37,968 nucleotides of DNA from a virus. A model generated the notes under the pieces. It did no database searches, was not told the origin of the DNA, and saw nothing but the letters and a program-made list of their open reading frames with translations. The stretch covers positions 1 through 37,968 of IMG/VR virus record IMGVR_UViG_3300020185_000122. One strand, given 5' to 3'. The translations under genes and the position numbers were made by a program. This document shows positions 11,768 to 20,502 of this stretch, one piece after another. Position 1 is the first letter of the stretch. Every line of letters starts with the position of its first letter.

Positions 11768-11863
11768 ATGAAAAAAGATTCAGGTAGTGCGTTATTTTGG
11801 GTTGTTATAGTTTTTATAATTGCATGGAGAGCAGTTAGGTCTGCCAAAGGAGACTTTTCATAA
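11768..11863 (+). CDS. Tiny membrane protein, 31 aa
   Basis: AAAGGAGACCAA precedes the ATG. The sequence begins MKKDSGSALFWVVIVFIIAW and ends RSAKGDFS: one transmembrane helix with a short basic N-terminus. The stop overlaps the next ATG (TAATG). First gene behind the promoter at 11703-11730. A role in lysis or envelope modulation is possible. Confidence 0.7.
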   Translation: MKKDSGSALFWVVIVFIIAWRAVRSAKGDFS

Positions 11864-12090
11864 TGGACATATTAAAAAAAATTGAATTAAATGTTACAGC
11901 AATGAAATTAGCAAAAGCCAGAAATGTTAAAAATGTTTTATTAGCTAGTAGTTGGATTGACAAAGTTAATAAAGAAGCTAGTAAGTTAAGTTCAGAAGAA
12001 GCTTCTTATTTATTTGAGTCTATAAATAAAATAAATGAACAAAGCGAATTGGAAAAAGTAAAAGAAAAACAATTGCATTATCAATATTAA
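11863..12090 (+). CDS. Small helical hypothetical protein, 75 aa
   Basis: Lys-rich and almost entirely helical (MDILKKIELNVTAMKLAKAR...), with a Ser/Glu-rich middle (SKLSSEEASYLFESINK). Start coupled to the upstream stop. No motif or family recognised. It lies in the rightward run of very small genes. Confidence 0.7.
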   Translation: MDILKKIELNVTAMKLAKARNVKNVLLASSWIDKVNKEASKLSSEEASYLFESINKINEQSELEKVKEKQLHYQY

Positions 12091-12105
12091 CAAAGGAGAA
12101 ATAAT

Positions 12106-12252
12106 ATGAATAAAGAAAGAGCAGAAGCATTAGCAAGATGGAAAGAAGACCACTTTGGTAGTAGTGAAGGTTTTTCAGAAGCATATGATGTTAAAACTGA
12201 TTACAAAGAAAACCCTAGAGCAACTTACAATTATGGAGAAGATTATGAATAA
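12106..12252 (+). CDS. Small acidic hypothetical protein, 48 aa
   Basis: AAAGGAGAAATAAT precedes the ATG at 12106. The product begins MNKERAEALARWKEDHFG and ends NPRATYNYGEDYE; it is aromatic and acidic. It overlaps the next gene by eight bases. Unknown function, but placement and ribosome-binding site support it. Confidence 0.65.
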   Translation: MNKERAEALARWKEDHFGSSEGFSEAYDVKTDYKENPRATYNYGEDYE

Positions 12253-12442
12253 AAAACATGGCTCACCATTTGATAGAGGTGGTTCTGATAGTTGGTATCG
12301 TAGACCTAGAGAACCACACAAATGGGATTTTACTAATTCAACTTTAGGAACTGTTGTAATAGATTTGACAGAGAAAGAAATAGCAGAGTATCATAAAGGT
12401 TATGATGAGAACGAAGAAGATGGGGGACACAAAGAATGGTAA
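12245..12442 (+). CDS. Conserved small phage protein (HG-PFDRG type), 65 aa
   Basis: Start at ATG 12245 with GGAGA upstream. The N-terminal part, MNKKHGSPFDRGGSDSWYRR followed by P-x-E-P-H, resembles small proteins I recall from many phages and prophages with an HGG-x-x-DRG-SADxYY pattern; their role is unknown. The C-terminal half is acidic. It overlaps both neighbours by a few bases. Confidence 0.75.
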   Translation: MNKKHGSPFDRGGSDSWYRRPREPHKWDFTNSTLGTVVIDLTEKEIAEYHKGYDENEEDGGHKEW

Positions 12443-12525
12443 TTTTTGACTTGTTTGCAGTAATTGGGTTGCTTGGATTAATTGCTTGTATTGTAGAGCA
12501 TTTTGTAGTAAAATCGGAAAGTTAG
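12436..12525 (+). CDS. Tiny membrane protein, 29 aa
   Basis: Begins MVIFDLFAVIGLLGLIACIV and ends EHFVVKSES: one transmembrane helix. It overlaps the previous gene by seven bases and lies before a terminator. One of several very small membrane peptides in this region. Confidence 0.6.
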   Translation: MVIFDLFAVIGLLGLIACIVEHFVVKSES

Positions 12526-12565
12526 GATAAGTTCGTCCAGAATTTGTCATAACACTCCTTTGTAA

Positions 12566-12594
12566 ATGCCATCTTAACGGGTGGCATTTTTTTT
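12566..12594 (+). terminator. Rho-independent terminator
   Basis: ATGCCA...TGGCAT (12566-12571, 12582-12587) followed by eight T (12587-12594). It ends the operon from 11768 and separates it from the next small genes. Confidence 0.85.
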
Positions 12595-12615
12595 ATCTAT
12601 TATAGGAAAATTATC

Positions 12616-12774
12616 ATGTGGTCATGGCATATATTTTATGGAATACATTTTGGGTTTGAATGGTATGAAGATACCAAGATAGATGATTCAAAAAATCACA
12701 AACATTATGATTATTTTATTATGGATTTTGGATGTTTAAGAATCCAACATTGTGCACAGAAAGAAAATGTGTAA
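12616..12774 (+). CDS. Small hypothetical protein, 52 aa
   Basis: TAGGAAAA precedes the ATG. Begins MWSWHIFYGIHFGFEWYEDT and contains HYDYFIMDFGCLRIQHC; rich in aromatics and His, with two Cys. The pattern reads like a compact beta protein. No family recognised with confidence. The stop overlaps the next ATG (TAATG). Confidence 0.65.
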   Translation: MWSWHIFYGIHFGFEWYEDTKIDDSKNHKHYDYFIMDFGCLRIQHCAQKENV

Positions 12775-12854
12775 TGAAGCCAATGAAAAAACCAATGAAG
12801 AAAAAACCAATGAACAGAGACAAGAAGAATTACGCAGATGGTTTGAGTCTGTAG
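12774..12854 (+). CDS. Tiny Lys/Met/Pro peptide, 26 aa
   Basis: Starts at the TAATG overlap. MKPMKKPMKKKPMNRDKK is a repetitive cationic sequence, followed by NYADGLSL. Coupled translation supports it; the low complexity and short length leave it uncertain. Confidence 0.4.
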   Translation: MKPMKKPMKKKPMNRDKKNYADGLSL

Positions 12855-12868
12855 GTGACTGTGTTTAA

Positions 12869-13024
12869 TTGGATGCTTATAAATCAATCATTATTCATGT
12901 AGTAACAGTAACCCTAGCAGTGTTAGGTGGTGACTATATAGACCCATTGGCATTAGATGATGATGATGCAATTAAAATAATTACAGAGGAATGTACAGTC
13001 ACAAGAGAAATTAAAAAACACTAG
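12869..13024 (+). CDS. Small exported Cys-containing protein, TTG start, 51 aa
   Basis: No ATG fits; a TTG at 12869, ten bases after AGGTGA, opens a frame to 13024. The first 20 residues are a possible signal peptide (DAYKSIIIHVVTVTLAVLGG), then an acidic stretch (DPLALDDDDAIK) and EECTVTREIKKH. It resembles the next two genes in size, leader and Cys content. Confidence 0.5.
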   Translation: MDAYKSIIIHVVTVTLAVLGGDYIDPLALDDDDAIKIITEECTVTREIKKH

Positions 13025-13039
13025 GAGGTAGGTAATGTA

Positions 13040-13249
13040 ATGACGATAATAACTCTACTGTATTTAAGTGGGGCTGTCACAGGCACTGTGGTAGGGGAAG
13101 CCTTTAAGCCTTTATCGTTACCTATAAATGAGAATAAAGAATGCGTAACATATTCAAAGAAAGTGAAAGAATATAATTTTGAGATTAATGATTATATTGA
13201 GAACGAAGTATCAGAGCAAAGATGTAATTGGAAACCACAAAACAATTAA
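13040..13249 (+). CDS. Small exported protein with two Cys, 69 aa
   Basis: AGGAGG precedes the start. A hydrophobic leader (MTIITLLYLSGAVTGTVVG) is followed by a charged domain with Cys at KECVTYS and QRCNWK, likely a disulfide in the periplasm. Third of a set of similar small proteins. No family recognised. An envelope role is inferred from the leader. Confidence 0.65.
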   Translation: MTIITLLYLSGAVTGTVVGEAFKPLSLPINENKECVTYSKKVKEYNFEINDYIENEVSEQRCNWKPQNN

Positions 13250-13270
13250 AACAAACAAGGAGAGAGACTG

Positions 13271-13462
13271 ATGCAAGTAATAGCAATAGTAGCTTTATTA
13301 GGTGGTATGGGATATGGTTTTGAGAATGACTGGAAAGTAGCTAAAGGCTATAAGTCTTATAAAGAATGCCGAGCTGAAAACCCTAAACATCACAACACTA
13401 TGACATCATGGAAATATGACCCTTGCAATCTAGCAGCGTACCATGTAAAAAATGTTATATAA
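13271..13462 (+). CDS. Small exported protein with two Cys, 63 aa
   Basis: AGGAGAGA precedes the ATG. A leader (MQVIAIVALLGGMGYGF) is followed by a Lys/Tyr-rich region and Cys at KECRAEN and DPCNLAA, the same two-Cys layout as its upstream neighbour. Last gene before the terminase pair. Possibly a paralogue or functional partner of 13040-13249. Confidence 0.65.
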   Translation: MQVIAIVALLGGMGYGFENDWKVAKGYKSYKECRAENPKHHNTMTSWKYDPCNLAAYHVKNVI

Positions 13463-13505
13463 TTATTAATTAACTAGTAACGACCCGTAATGGAGTTGCA
13501 TAACA

Positions 13506-13817
13506 ATGGATATAGAAGAAAGAAAACAGTTAGCTGCTAAACGCAGTTCAGAAGTAAACAAGGGCAACAAAAATTCTAGTAAAAAGAATAGGTTGCTTAC
13601 CGATACACTTAAGCGAAGATTAATTCAAGATGAAGCAAAGAGAGCTAACAATGTTATCAATGCTTTACTGAACAAAGCTGAAGATGGTGATGTTCATGCT
13701 ATCAAAGAAGTGTTAGACAGAAGTGATGGTAAAGTCCAAACCGATACTAAAATATCTGGTGACAGTGATGAACCATTAATGATTAAAGTTGTTACTGGAA
13801 TAAATGACAACGATTAA
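13506..13817 (+). CDS. Small terminase subunit-like protein, 103 aa
   Basis: Placed immediately before the large terminase, overlapping it by 14 bases. N-terminal basic helix (MDIEERKQLAAKRSSEVNKG), then TDTLKRRLIQDEAKRANNVI and a helical core NALLNKAEDGDVHAIKEVLD with DRSDGK, the pattern of many phage TerS-like proteins. It would recognise the packaging site and regulate TerL. Assignment rests on context and the DRSDGK-type end. Confidence 0.75.
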   Translation: MDIEERKQLAAKRSSEVNKGNKNSSKKNRLLTDTLKRRLIQDEAKRANNVINALLNKAEDGDVHAIKEVLDRSDGKVQTDTKISGDSDEPLMIKVVTGINDND

Positions 13818-15066
13818 CACAGGTTATACTCCCAGAGAACCACAAAGACAAATACATAAGTCTGTTAGGAATAATAGATTTACAGTTGTTGTGGCACACA
13901 GAAGAATGGGAAAAACTGTAGGTGCTATAAATCAATTAATACATAGTGCTTTAAATTGTGACTTAAATAGTCCTAGATTTGCTTTAATATCTCCAACATA
14001 TTCACAAGCAAAAAGAATTGCATGGGATATGCTGACCGAGTTTACTAGACCATTAAAAGCTGTAAACAACATTGCAGAGTTGAGGTCAGACTTCATGGGT
14101 CGCAGAATAAGTTTATATGGTGCTGATAACATTGATGCACTTCGTGGTATATATCTTGATGGAGTAGTCATAGATGAGTACGCACAAATCAACCCAAGTT
14201 TATTTAGTGAAATTATCCGACCTGCTATAGCAGACAGAAAAGGTTGGGTTATGTTTATTGGAACACCAAAAGGTAAAAACCATTTTGCAACATTGCGAGA
14301 TAAAGCAATGTCTGGTGAGGACAATTGGAATCTATTAGAATTTAAAGCAAGTGAAACAGGATTAGTAGACCCAGAAGAACTAGATGCAGCTAAAAAAGAA
14401 ATGGGGGAAGACAAATATTCACAAGAGTTTGAAGTTAATTTTTCAACTCCAGTTGAAGGTGCTTACTACGGAACTATGATTAATGACCTAGAATTTAAAG
14501 GTCAGATATCAGACAGCGTACTTCGTGATGACATATGCAAAACATATGTATCTTGGGATTTAGGTATGGGTGATAGCACTGCAATGTTTGTAGCACAAGT
14601 AGTTGGACAAGAAATACACATCATAGACTTTTTAGAGAATCATGGTCAGGGATTAGATTATTATATTAGTTGGTTGAGGGATAACCGATACGATACAGCA
14701 GAACAGCTACTCCCTCATGATATACAAGTTAGAGAACTAGGCACAGGTAAATCCAGACTAGAGGTATTACAAGAAGCTAGGTTAAATTGTAGGGTTGTAG
14801 CAAAGTTAGGTGTAGATGATGGCATACAAGCTGTTAGAAGAATACTACCCAGATGTTGGTTCAATACAAAAGTAAAAGATGCAGTAGATTTATTAAGAAA
14901 CTATCGTAGGCAATATGATGAAAAACGAGATGTTTTCTTTGATAAACCTGTGCATGATTTTACAAGCCATGCTGCTGACTCCTTTAGATATTTAGCTGTA
15001 GGATTAAATGAAACAGATGATGGATGGGATAAACCATTAGAGATTAATAAATCATGGATAGTATAA
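13804..15066 (+). CDS. terL: Terminase large subunit, 420 aa
   Basis: Walker A is HRRMGKT (residues 32-38) and Walker B GVVIDEYA with D124/E125, giving the ATPase motor. The C-terminal RNase H-like nuclease shows D252 in VSWDLGMGDST and D392 in HAADSFRY. It is compact for the family (about 420-550). It cuts concatemers and pumps DNA into the prohead through the portal encoded next. The one-base step to the portal start shows an operon. Confidence 0.95.
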   Translation: MTTINTGYTPREPQRQIHKSVRNNRFTVVVAHRRMGKTVGAINQLIHSALNCDLNSPRFALISPTYSQAKRIAWDMLTEFTRPLKAVNNIAELRSDFMGRRISLYGADNIDALRGIYLDGVVIDEYAQINPSLFSEIIRPAIADRKGWVMFIGTPKGKNHFATLRDKAMSGEDNWNLLEFKASETGLVDPEELDAAKKEMGEDKYSQEFEVNFSTPVEGAYYGTMINDLEFKGQISDSVLRDDICKTYVSWDLGMGDSTAMFVAQVVGQEIHIIDFLENHGQGLDYYISWLRDNRYDTAEQLLPHDIQVRELGTGKSRLEVLQEARLNCRVVAKLGVDDGIQAVRRILPRCWFNTKVKDAVDLLRNYRRQYDEKRDVFFDKPVHDFTSHAADSFRYLAVGLNETDDGWDKPLEINKSWIV

Positions 15067-17259
15067 ATGGCATACGAAAATAAAAAAACAGATTCAGAAG
15101 ACGATAGAGAAATAACTAATATTGTTGAGTCTTATATTAGCGACAGTTTAGGGTTTATTGAAACTGAAACATCAAGAGATAGACAAGTAGCTCTAGAGTT
15201 CTATTTAAGAGAACCTTATGGCAATGAGGTAGAAGGTCGTAGCCAGATAGTCACAGGTGAAGTTGCTGAAGTCGTTGATGGGTCGTTGCCACAAATTATT
15301 AAAGTGTTTACACAATCTAATAATGCTGTTGTGTTTGAGCCAGTAAATGAAGGTGATTCTGAATTGGCAGAACAAGCCACTATAATGGCTAACCATGTAT
15401 TTTATAAAGACAACAATGGTTTTGAAATTATGCATGACTGGTTTTGGGATGCACTGTGTCAAAAAGTGGGAGTGGTAAAAGCATTTTGGGATGACAAAAA
15501 AGACACAACAAAAGAAAAATATGAGATGCTTACTGAAGATGAGCTGACTATGATTATGCAAGACGAGGAAGTAGAAATCGTTGAGCAAGAAGAATACGAG
15601 GAAGTAGAAGAACAAGACCCACAACCATCACTAGACCCAATGACAGGTCAGCCTATGATGGATGAGATGGGTATGCCAATGATGATGGAGACACCTCCAA
15701 TCATTAATGTTTACTACAATATAAAATGTAAAAGAACCAAAGAATATTCTAAAATCAAGATAGAAAATGTAGCTCCAGAAGAATTTTTAATTGATAAGAG
15801 AGCAACAACAATTGAAGATGCTGACTTTGTTGCACAAAGAAAGTTAGTAACTCGTTCAGATTTAATAGCAATGGGATATGACAAAGACCTTGTCTATACA
15901 TTACAGACTGGGGATGGATTAGACTTTACTCCAGAAAGGGTAGCGAGATTTGGAGATGGTGAATCACCATACAACACTGTTGATGCTAATGATGAATCAA
16001 TGGAAACAATTGAATACTTTGAGTGTTATGTAAAAACTGACATGGATGGTGATGGAATAGCAGAGCTTCATAGAGTTTGTTATGCAAGTAATAAAATATT
16101 AATGAGTGAGGAATGTGATTATGTTCCTTTTCATAGTGTTTGCCCTTTCCCAATACCTCACAAGTTCTTTGGTCAGTCTATGGCTGACAGAGCAATGGAT
16201 TTACAGTTAATCAAGTCTACAATTACCCGACAAATGCTAGACAATTTATACTTGACTAACAACTATAGAGTAGGAGCAGTAGAAGGTCAGGTTAACTTGG
16301 ATGACTTACTGACATCTACAGCAGGTGGTGTGGTTCGTATTAAAAATCCTAATGCATTAGTACCTCTAGCCGTACAATCTAGTGCAGGACAATCATTCCC
16401 AATGCTTGAATATTTAGATGGACTACAAGCTAAACGAAGTGGAGTAACAGAAGCATCACAAGGGTTAGACCCAAATATCCTTCAGAATGTGACAGCCACA
16501 GCAGTTGCTGCAATGAGTTCAGCAGCAGGTGGAAAAATTGAACTGATAGCCAGAGTATTTGCTGACACTGGAGTTAGTTCTCTTATGAAAGGTATCTTGC
16601 ATTTACTTTGTAAGTACCAAGACAAAGAAAGAATCATCAAAGTAAACAATAAATATGTACCTATGAACCCTAGAGAGTGGGACACAGAATACAATGTCAC
16701 AGTTAATGTAGGTCTAGGAACTGGTAGCAAGACTGAACAGCTAGGTGTAATGCAAATGATTTTAGAGAAACAAGAGCAGATGCTACAGCAGTATGGTTTA
16801 AGCAACCCATTAGTCAGCATTAAACAATATAGAGACACACTTGCTAAATTTGTAAACATGGCAGGGTTTAAAGATGAGTCTGGATTTATTAAAGATGTAA
16901 CACAAGAGGAATCAGATGTTTTAGCTAAACAACAAGCTGAAGCACAACAACAGCAATCAGACCCAAACACTGAATCAGCTAAAATACTTGCACAAGTAGA
17001 GAAAGAAAAAGCAGAGATGAAGATGCAATCAGAAATGGCTAAACTTGAAATGGAAAAACAAGAGCTAGAACTTAAAGTGCAAAAAGAAATGCTAGAACTA
17101 CAACAGAAACAAATGCAGTTTGAAAAAGAGATGGCATTAAAAGAAATGGATTTAGCACAAAGAGCAAACAATGATGCACAAAAAAATGATTTAAATAAAA
17201 CAAAAGAAATTATAAATTCTTTAGAAAAAATACAAAACATAACTACACCTAAACTATGA
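15067..17259 (+). CDS. Portal protein, P22-like, 730 aa
   Basis: Residues about 30-150 carry the P22-type portal N-terminus: EVVDGSLPQIIKVFTQSNNA, ATIMANHVFYKDNNGFEIMH, and WFWDALCQKVGVVKAFWDDK. Two acidic insertions (EDELTMIMQDEEVEIVEQEE; MTGQPMMDEMGMPMMME) are unusual. The central part has CPFPIPHKFFGQSMADRAMD and LDNLYLTNNYRV. The last 110 residues are a Gln/Glu/Lys/Met-rich coiled coil that would project into the barrel. It forms the dodecameric channel at the capsid vertex. It overlaps the next gene by four bases. Confidence 0.9.
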   Translation: MAYENKKTDSEDDREITNIVESYISDSLGFIETETSRDRQVALEFYLREPYGNEVEGRSQIVTGEVAEVVDGSLPQIIKVFTQSNNAVVFEPVNEGDSELAEQATIMANHVFYKDNNGFEIMHDWFWDALCQKVGVVKAFWDDKKDTTKEKYEMLTEDELTMIMQDEEVEIVEQEEYEEVEEQDPQPSLDPMTGQPMMDEMGMPMMMETPPIINVYYNIKCKRTKEYSKIKIENVAPEEFLIDKRATTIEDADFVAQRKLVTRSDLIAMGYDKDLVYTLQTGDGLDFTPERVARFGDGESPYNTVDANDESMETIEYFECYVKTDMDGDGIAELHRVCYASNKILMSEECDYVPFHSVCPFPIPHKFFGQSMADRAMDLQLIKSTITRQMLDNLYLTNNYRVGAVEGQVNLDDLLTSTAGGVVRIKNPNALVPLAVQSSAGQSFPMLEYLDGLQAKRSGVTEASQGLDPNILQNVTATAVAAMSSAAGGKIELIARVFADTGVSSLMKGILHLLCKYQDKERIIKVNNKYVPMNPREWDTEYNVTVNVGLGTGSKTEQLGVMQMILEKQEQMLQQYGLSNPLVSIKQYRDTLAKFVNMAGFKDESGFIKDVTQEESDVLAKQQAEAQQQQSDPNTESAKILAQVEKEKAEMKMQSEMAKLEMEKQELELKVQKEMLELQQKQMQFEKEMALKEMDLAQRANNDAQKNDLNKTKEIINSLEKIQNITTPKL

Positions 17260-17486
17260 CAAAATCAGAAGCATTTAGAAACCTCCTTCAAAGTGAAGAA
17301 TTAAATACTGAAGTAAAGGAAATGAAAAAAGAATTAATGGATACGATTATTAACTCTGATGATGATGAATCAAGTGTAAGAGAATTGGCTTATGTCAGAA
17401 TCAGGACTATTAACGAACTCATGACTCGTTTTGAATCTATCGCAAAAGATGATGAGATTAAAGACAAGGCATGGAAAATAATATAG
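17256..17486 (+). CDS. Small protein between portal and scaffold, 76 aa
   Basis: Starts at the portal stop overlap (ATGA). Helical and acidic (EELNTEVKEMKKELMDTIIN; SSVRELAYVRIRTINELMTR). Small helical genes occur here in many relatives and may be head-assembly accessories. No named family recognised. A gap of 53 bases to the scaffold start follows. Confidence 0.7.
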   Translation: MTKSEAFRNLLQSEELNTEVKEMKKELMDTIINSDDDESSVRELAYVRIRTINELMTRFESIAKDDEIKDKAWKII

Positions 17487-17539
17487 GCATATAGCCTGTA
17501 TGGGAAAGCCACACCTAGATGGCATAAAGGTAAAGAAAA

Positions 17540-18544
17540 ATGAATGATGAAACCATGACTTCCGATACAACGGAAAGTGGAAATCTAACAGTAACAGATG
17601 CGGCTTCACAGATTGAAGGTATGTTATCTGCACCAGAGGACTCCACAGAGCAACCAGAAGTTGTAGAAGAACAAACCGAAGTAGTTGAAGAAGTAGAGGA
17701 AACTGAAACTGAACCAGAGGTTGAAGAAGAAGTAGAAGCCGAAGAAGAAGTTGAAGAAGAACCCGAAGTTGAAGAAACAGTTGAGGAAGAACAAACTTTC
17801 ACTATCAAAGCAGCAGGTGAAGAAAAAGAAGTTACCCTTGATGACTTAAAAAAGTCTTATCAACTCGGCTCTGATTATACTAAAAAGACTCAAGAAGTAG
17901 CTGAACAGCGTAAGGTCATTGAGCAAGAAGCTAAAGCTATTATTGAAGCTAGACAAGTTAGAGATGAATATTCATCAAAATTACAAGCAGTTGAAAATTT
18001 CTTAATGAGTAACAATGACACTCCAGAAGATTTAGCTGCTATGAGTGAGAACGACCCAATAGGATATGCTAAAGTCGTAGCAGATATGACTTTAAATAAA
18101 GAAAAGTTACAAACAATACAAGCTGAAAAGCACCGACTTGCCCAAGAGCAACAATCGGAAAGAGCAAATCAGCTACAACAGTTTGTACAATTAGAAGCAC
18201 AAAAATTAGCAGAATCCTTTCCAGAGTTTTCAGACAAAGTTAAAGGCGAACAAGTCCGTAATGACATTCGTAACTATGGCAAAAAGATGGGATTCACAGA
18301 CCAAGAGTTATCTCAAGTCTATGATTCACGTCAGGTAGTGGTATTACATAAAGCAGCACTGTATGACAAGTTAGTAGCAGGTAAAGCTGGTGTTAAGAAA
18401 AAGGTAGCGAAAGCTCCTAAAACAGTCAAGGGTGGTGCAAAAGTAAAACAAACTACTACAGATATCAAACGGAAACAAATGAAAAGGCTACAGGAAACTG
18501 GCACAGCCAGAGATGCCGCAGCCTTATTTGAAAACTTTTTATAA
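17540..18544 (+). CDS. Capsid scaffolding protein, 334 aa
   Basis: Low-complexity acidic N-terminus (residues about 30-90, Glu/Val/Thr repeats), a long coiled coil (about 105-235; KKTQEVAEQRKVIEQEAKAI, LNKEKLQTIQAEKHRLAQEQ) and a basic C-terminus (GVKKKVAKAPKTVKGGAKVK) suited to binding the capsid protein. This layout and the position just before the capsid gene mark a scaffold that is absent from, or processed in, the mature head. A motif FPEFSDKVKGEQVRND precedes the basic tail. Confidence 0.85.
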   Translation: MNDETMTSDTTESGNLTVTDAASQIEGMLSAPEDSTEQPEVVEEQTEVVEEVEETETEPEVEEEVEAEEEVEEEPEVEETVEEEQTFTIKAAGEEKEVTLDDLKKSYQLGSDYTKKTQEVAEQRKVIEQEAKAIIEARQVRDEYSSKLQAVENFLMSNNDTPEDLAAMSENDPIGYAKVVADMTLNKEKLQTIQAEKHRLAQEQQSERANQLQQFVQLEAQKLAESFPEFSDKVKGEQVRNDIRNYGKKMGFTDQELSQVYDSRQVVVLHKAALYDKLVAGKAGVKKKVAKAPKTVKGGAKVKQTTTDIKRKQMKRLQETGTARDAAALFENFL

Positions 18545-18557
18545 GGAAACTTAAACA

Positions 18558-19529
18558 ATGGCAACATATACAACTTACATCCCTGAAAATGGGGCAGTCG
18601 GACAACGTGAAGATTTAAGCAATACTATCTACAACATTGCACCAACAGAAACACCAGTAGTTTCATCTATTGGTAAAACTAAAGCAACAGCAACTTTCCA
18701 TGAATGGCAAACTGATGATTTATCAGCTGCTAACACTGATGGTTTAATTGAGGGTGCAGATGCAGCAGCAGCTTCAGCTACTCCTACAGTTCGTGTTGGT
18801 AACAGAACACAAATTCAAGGTAAAACAGTTCATGTATCAGGCACACTAGATGTAGTTGATAAAGCAGGTCGTAAGACTGAAACTGCTTACCAACTAGCAA
18901 AGAGTGGTCAAGAACTAAAACGAGACATGGAAAAAACTATTCTTTCTAATATAGCTCAATCAGCAGGTACAACTACTACTGCTAGATTACTTGCTGGTAT
19001 TCAAACATGGTTGAAGACTAACTTCGTAACTATGACTGATGGTGTTGCACCAACTACAGCAGATGGTAATAACACTCGTACAGCAGGTGCTACTGCTGCT
19101 GCATTTACAGAAGCTAAACTAAAAGAGTGTGTTAAATCTGTGTTTGAAAATGGAGGTACTCCAACTTTATTAGTTGTACCACCAACACAAAAGCAAGTAG
19201 TATCAGAATTTACTGGTATTGCAGCACAGCGTTATGAAGCTCCAAAAGCAAAAGCAACTACTATTATTGGTGCTGCTGATGTTTATCTTTCAGACTTCGG
19301 TACTTTATCTGTTGTTCCTGATAGATTCATGACTGCTGATACAACTCCAGATGCAGAACAAGCTTTAGTGCTTGACCCAACTATGGCATCTATTGCTACT
19401 CTACGTCCATTCCAGTCACAGCTATTGGCTAAAACTGGTGACAGTGAGAAGCATCAAATGCTTGTGGAATATACACTTGCAGTTAATAACGAGAAAGCAC
19501 ATGGTATCGTTGCTGACTTGGCAGTTTAA
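18558..19529 (+). CDS. Major capsid protein, SU10/DUF5309-type, 323 aa
   Basis: N-terminus TYIPENGAVGQREDLSNTIY, NIAPTETPVVSSIGK and FHEWQTDDL match the DUF5309/SU10 HK97-fold capsid family. KTETAYQLAKSGQELKRDME, near residues 110-130, begins the long spine helix. LVVPPTQKQVV and VPDRFMT follow. It has biased codons and AAGGAAAC upstream, as expected of the most abundant protein. A strong UUCG hairpin follows the stop. Confidence 0.9.
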   Translation: MATYTTYIPENGAVGQREDLSNTIYNIAPTETPVVSSIGKTKATATFHEWQTDDLSAANTDGLIEGADAAAASATPTVRVGNRTQIQGKTVHVSGTLDVVDKAGRKTETAYQLAKSGQELKRDMEKTILSNIAQSAGTTTTARLLAGIQTWLKTNFVTMTDGVAPTTADGNNTRTAGATAAAFTEAKLKECVKSVFENGGTPTLLVVPPTQKQVVSEFTGIAAQRYEAPKAKATTIIGAADVYLSDFGTLSVVPDRFMTADTTPDAEQALVLDPTMASIATLRPFQSQLLAKTGDSEKHQMLVEYTLAVNNEKAHGIVADLAV

Positions 19530-19548
19530 TTTAGGTTAAACATTATAT

Positions 19549-19564
19549 TGCCCCTTCGGGGGCA
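19549..19564 (+). terminator. UUCG hairpin after the capsid gene
   Basis: TGCCCC-TTCG-GGGGCA is a perfect 6-bp GC stem with a UUCG loop 20 bases after the capsid stop. There is no T-run (GTATTATTTA follows), so it may act as partial terminator or 3' stabiliser that raises capsid mRNA over downstream genes. Confidence 0.75.
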
Positions 19565-19585
19565 GTATTATTTATTGAGAATAAA

Positions 19586-19873
19586 ATGAGACAATTCAAA
19601 AAGCATAATACAGATAATGGCTATGTCATAGAGACGAAGCAAGATGTCACTGACATTATTGAAAAGAATAAACAAGAATACAATAACAGCTCAACAAAAT
19701 GGGGTGAGGATGTCTTTGATAACAAGATAGCTTCTATACCTTTGACTGTTGTTGATGATTTTAACAAGCAAGGAATAATGAGAGGGTTTCATGTATTAGA
19801 CCAAAAGAAGTTCTTTGCATGGTTAAACGACCCAGACAATAGATTTTTTAGAACAAAACAGGGCAGAATCTAA
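19586..19873 (+). CDS. Conserved head-region protein, 95 aa
   Basis: Follows the capsid gene. Contains DITDIIEKNKQEYN-like helices (here DVTDIIEKNKQEYN), SIPLTVVDDFNKQGIMRGFH and FFAWLNDPDNRFFRTKQGRI. This ending is shared by a small protein I recall between capsid and adaptor in podoviruses; its role is unknown. It ends directly at the next start. Confidence 0.75.
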   Translation: MRQFKKHNTDNGYVIETKQDVTDIIEKNKQEYNNSSTKWGEDVFDNKIASIPLTVVDDFNKQGIMRGFHVLDQKKFFAWLNDPDNRFFRTKQGRI

Positions 19874-20497
19874 ATGGCATTTTTTTCAGACTACACTACA
19901 CTACAGGCTACTATCGCTAGTTACTTGGCTCGGACTGATTTAACATCAGAGATTCCAGAGTTTATTAGACTAGCAGAAGATAGACTGTTAAGGGACTTAC
20001 GCATAAGAAACTTAATTAAAGTTGCTACAACTAAAACAACAGCAGGAGATGCAACAGTATCTTTGCCTTTTGATTTTGTGTCTATGAAAGATTTACATAT
20101 ACAAGGTAACCCAACACAGACAGTTAAATTTTTATCTACAAGCAATTTCTTTAGAAATGCACAAACATCAATTTCTGGATTGCCTGACCGATACACACTA
20201 CTTGGTTCAGAGTTTCAATTTGCTCCAATCCCTGATAGTGTTTACACATTACAAATGGTTTATTTCCATAGACCACCATATTTAAGTGATACTAATTCAT
20301 CTAACCTTTGGTTAGCTAACACACCTGATTTGTTGCTATATGCATCACTAGGTGAAGCAGAACCATATTTGATGAATGATGAAAGAATTAACACATGGGC
20401 AAGTATGTATGACAGAGCAGTCACAGCTCTACGCAAGAGTGATGATGAATCTGAATACCCAGCTCAACCACTTACTATAACAAACTCTTTAAGGTAA
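19874..20497 (+). CDS. Head-tail adaptor protein, 207 aa
   Basis: MAFFSDYTTLQATIASYLAR, FIRLAEDRLLRDLRIRN and LPFDFVSMKDLHI, followed by FQFAPIPDSVYTLQMVYFHR, are typical of phage adaptor proteins (P22 gp4/adaptor-like) that attach under the portal. YASLGEAEPYLMNDERI and a C-terminal helix complete it. Its place after capsid fits. Length is typical of the family. Confidence 0.8.
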   Translation: MAFFSDYTTLQATIASYLARTDLTSEIPEFIRLAEDRLLRDLRIRNLIKVATTKTTAGDATVSLPFDFVSMKDLHIQGNPTQTVKFLSTSNFFRNAQTSISGLPDRYTLLGSEFQFAPIPDSVYTLQMVYFHRPPYLSDTNSSNLWLANTPDLLLYASLGEAEPYLMNDERINTWASMYDRAVTALRKSDDESEYPAQPLTITNSLR

Positions 20498-20502
20498 ATA
20501 AA

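Noticed and set aside
13932-14414. Reverse-strand open frame (160 aa) opposite the terminase
   Set aside because: Lies wholly within terL, with clear ATPase and nuclease motifs on the plus strand; no promoter or ribosome-binding site.
16482-17240. Long reverse-strand open frame (252 aa) opposite the portal gene
   Set aside because: Ser/Cys/Phe-rich composition is the mirror of the portal coiled coil; no ribosome-binding site or family resemblance.
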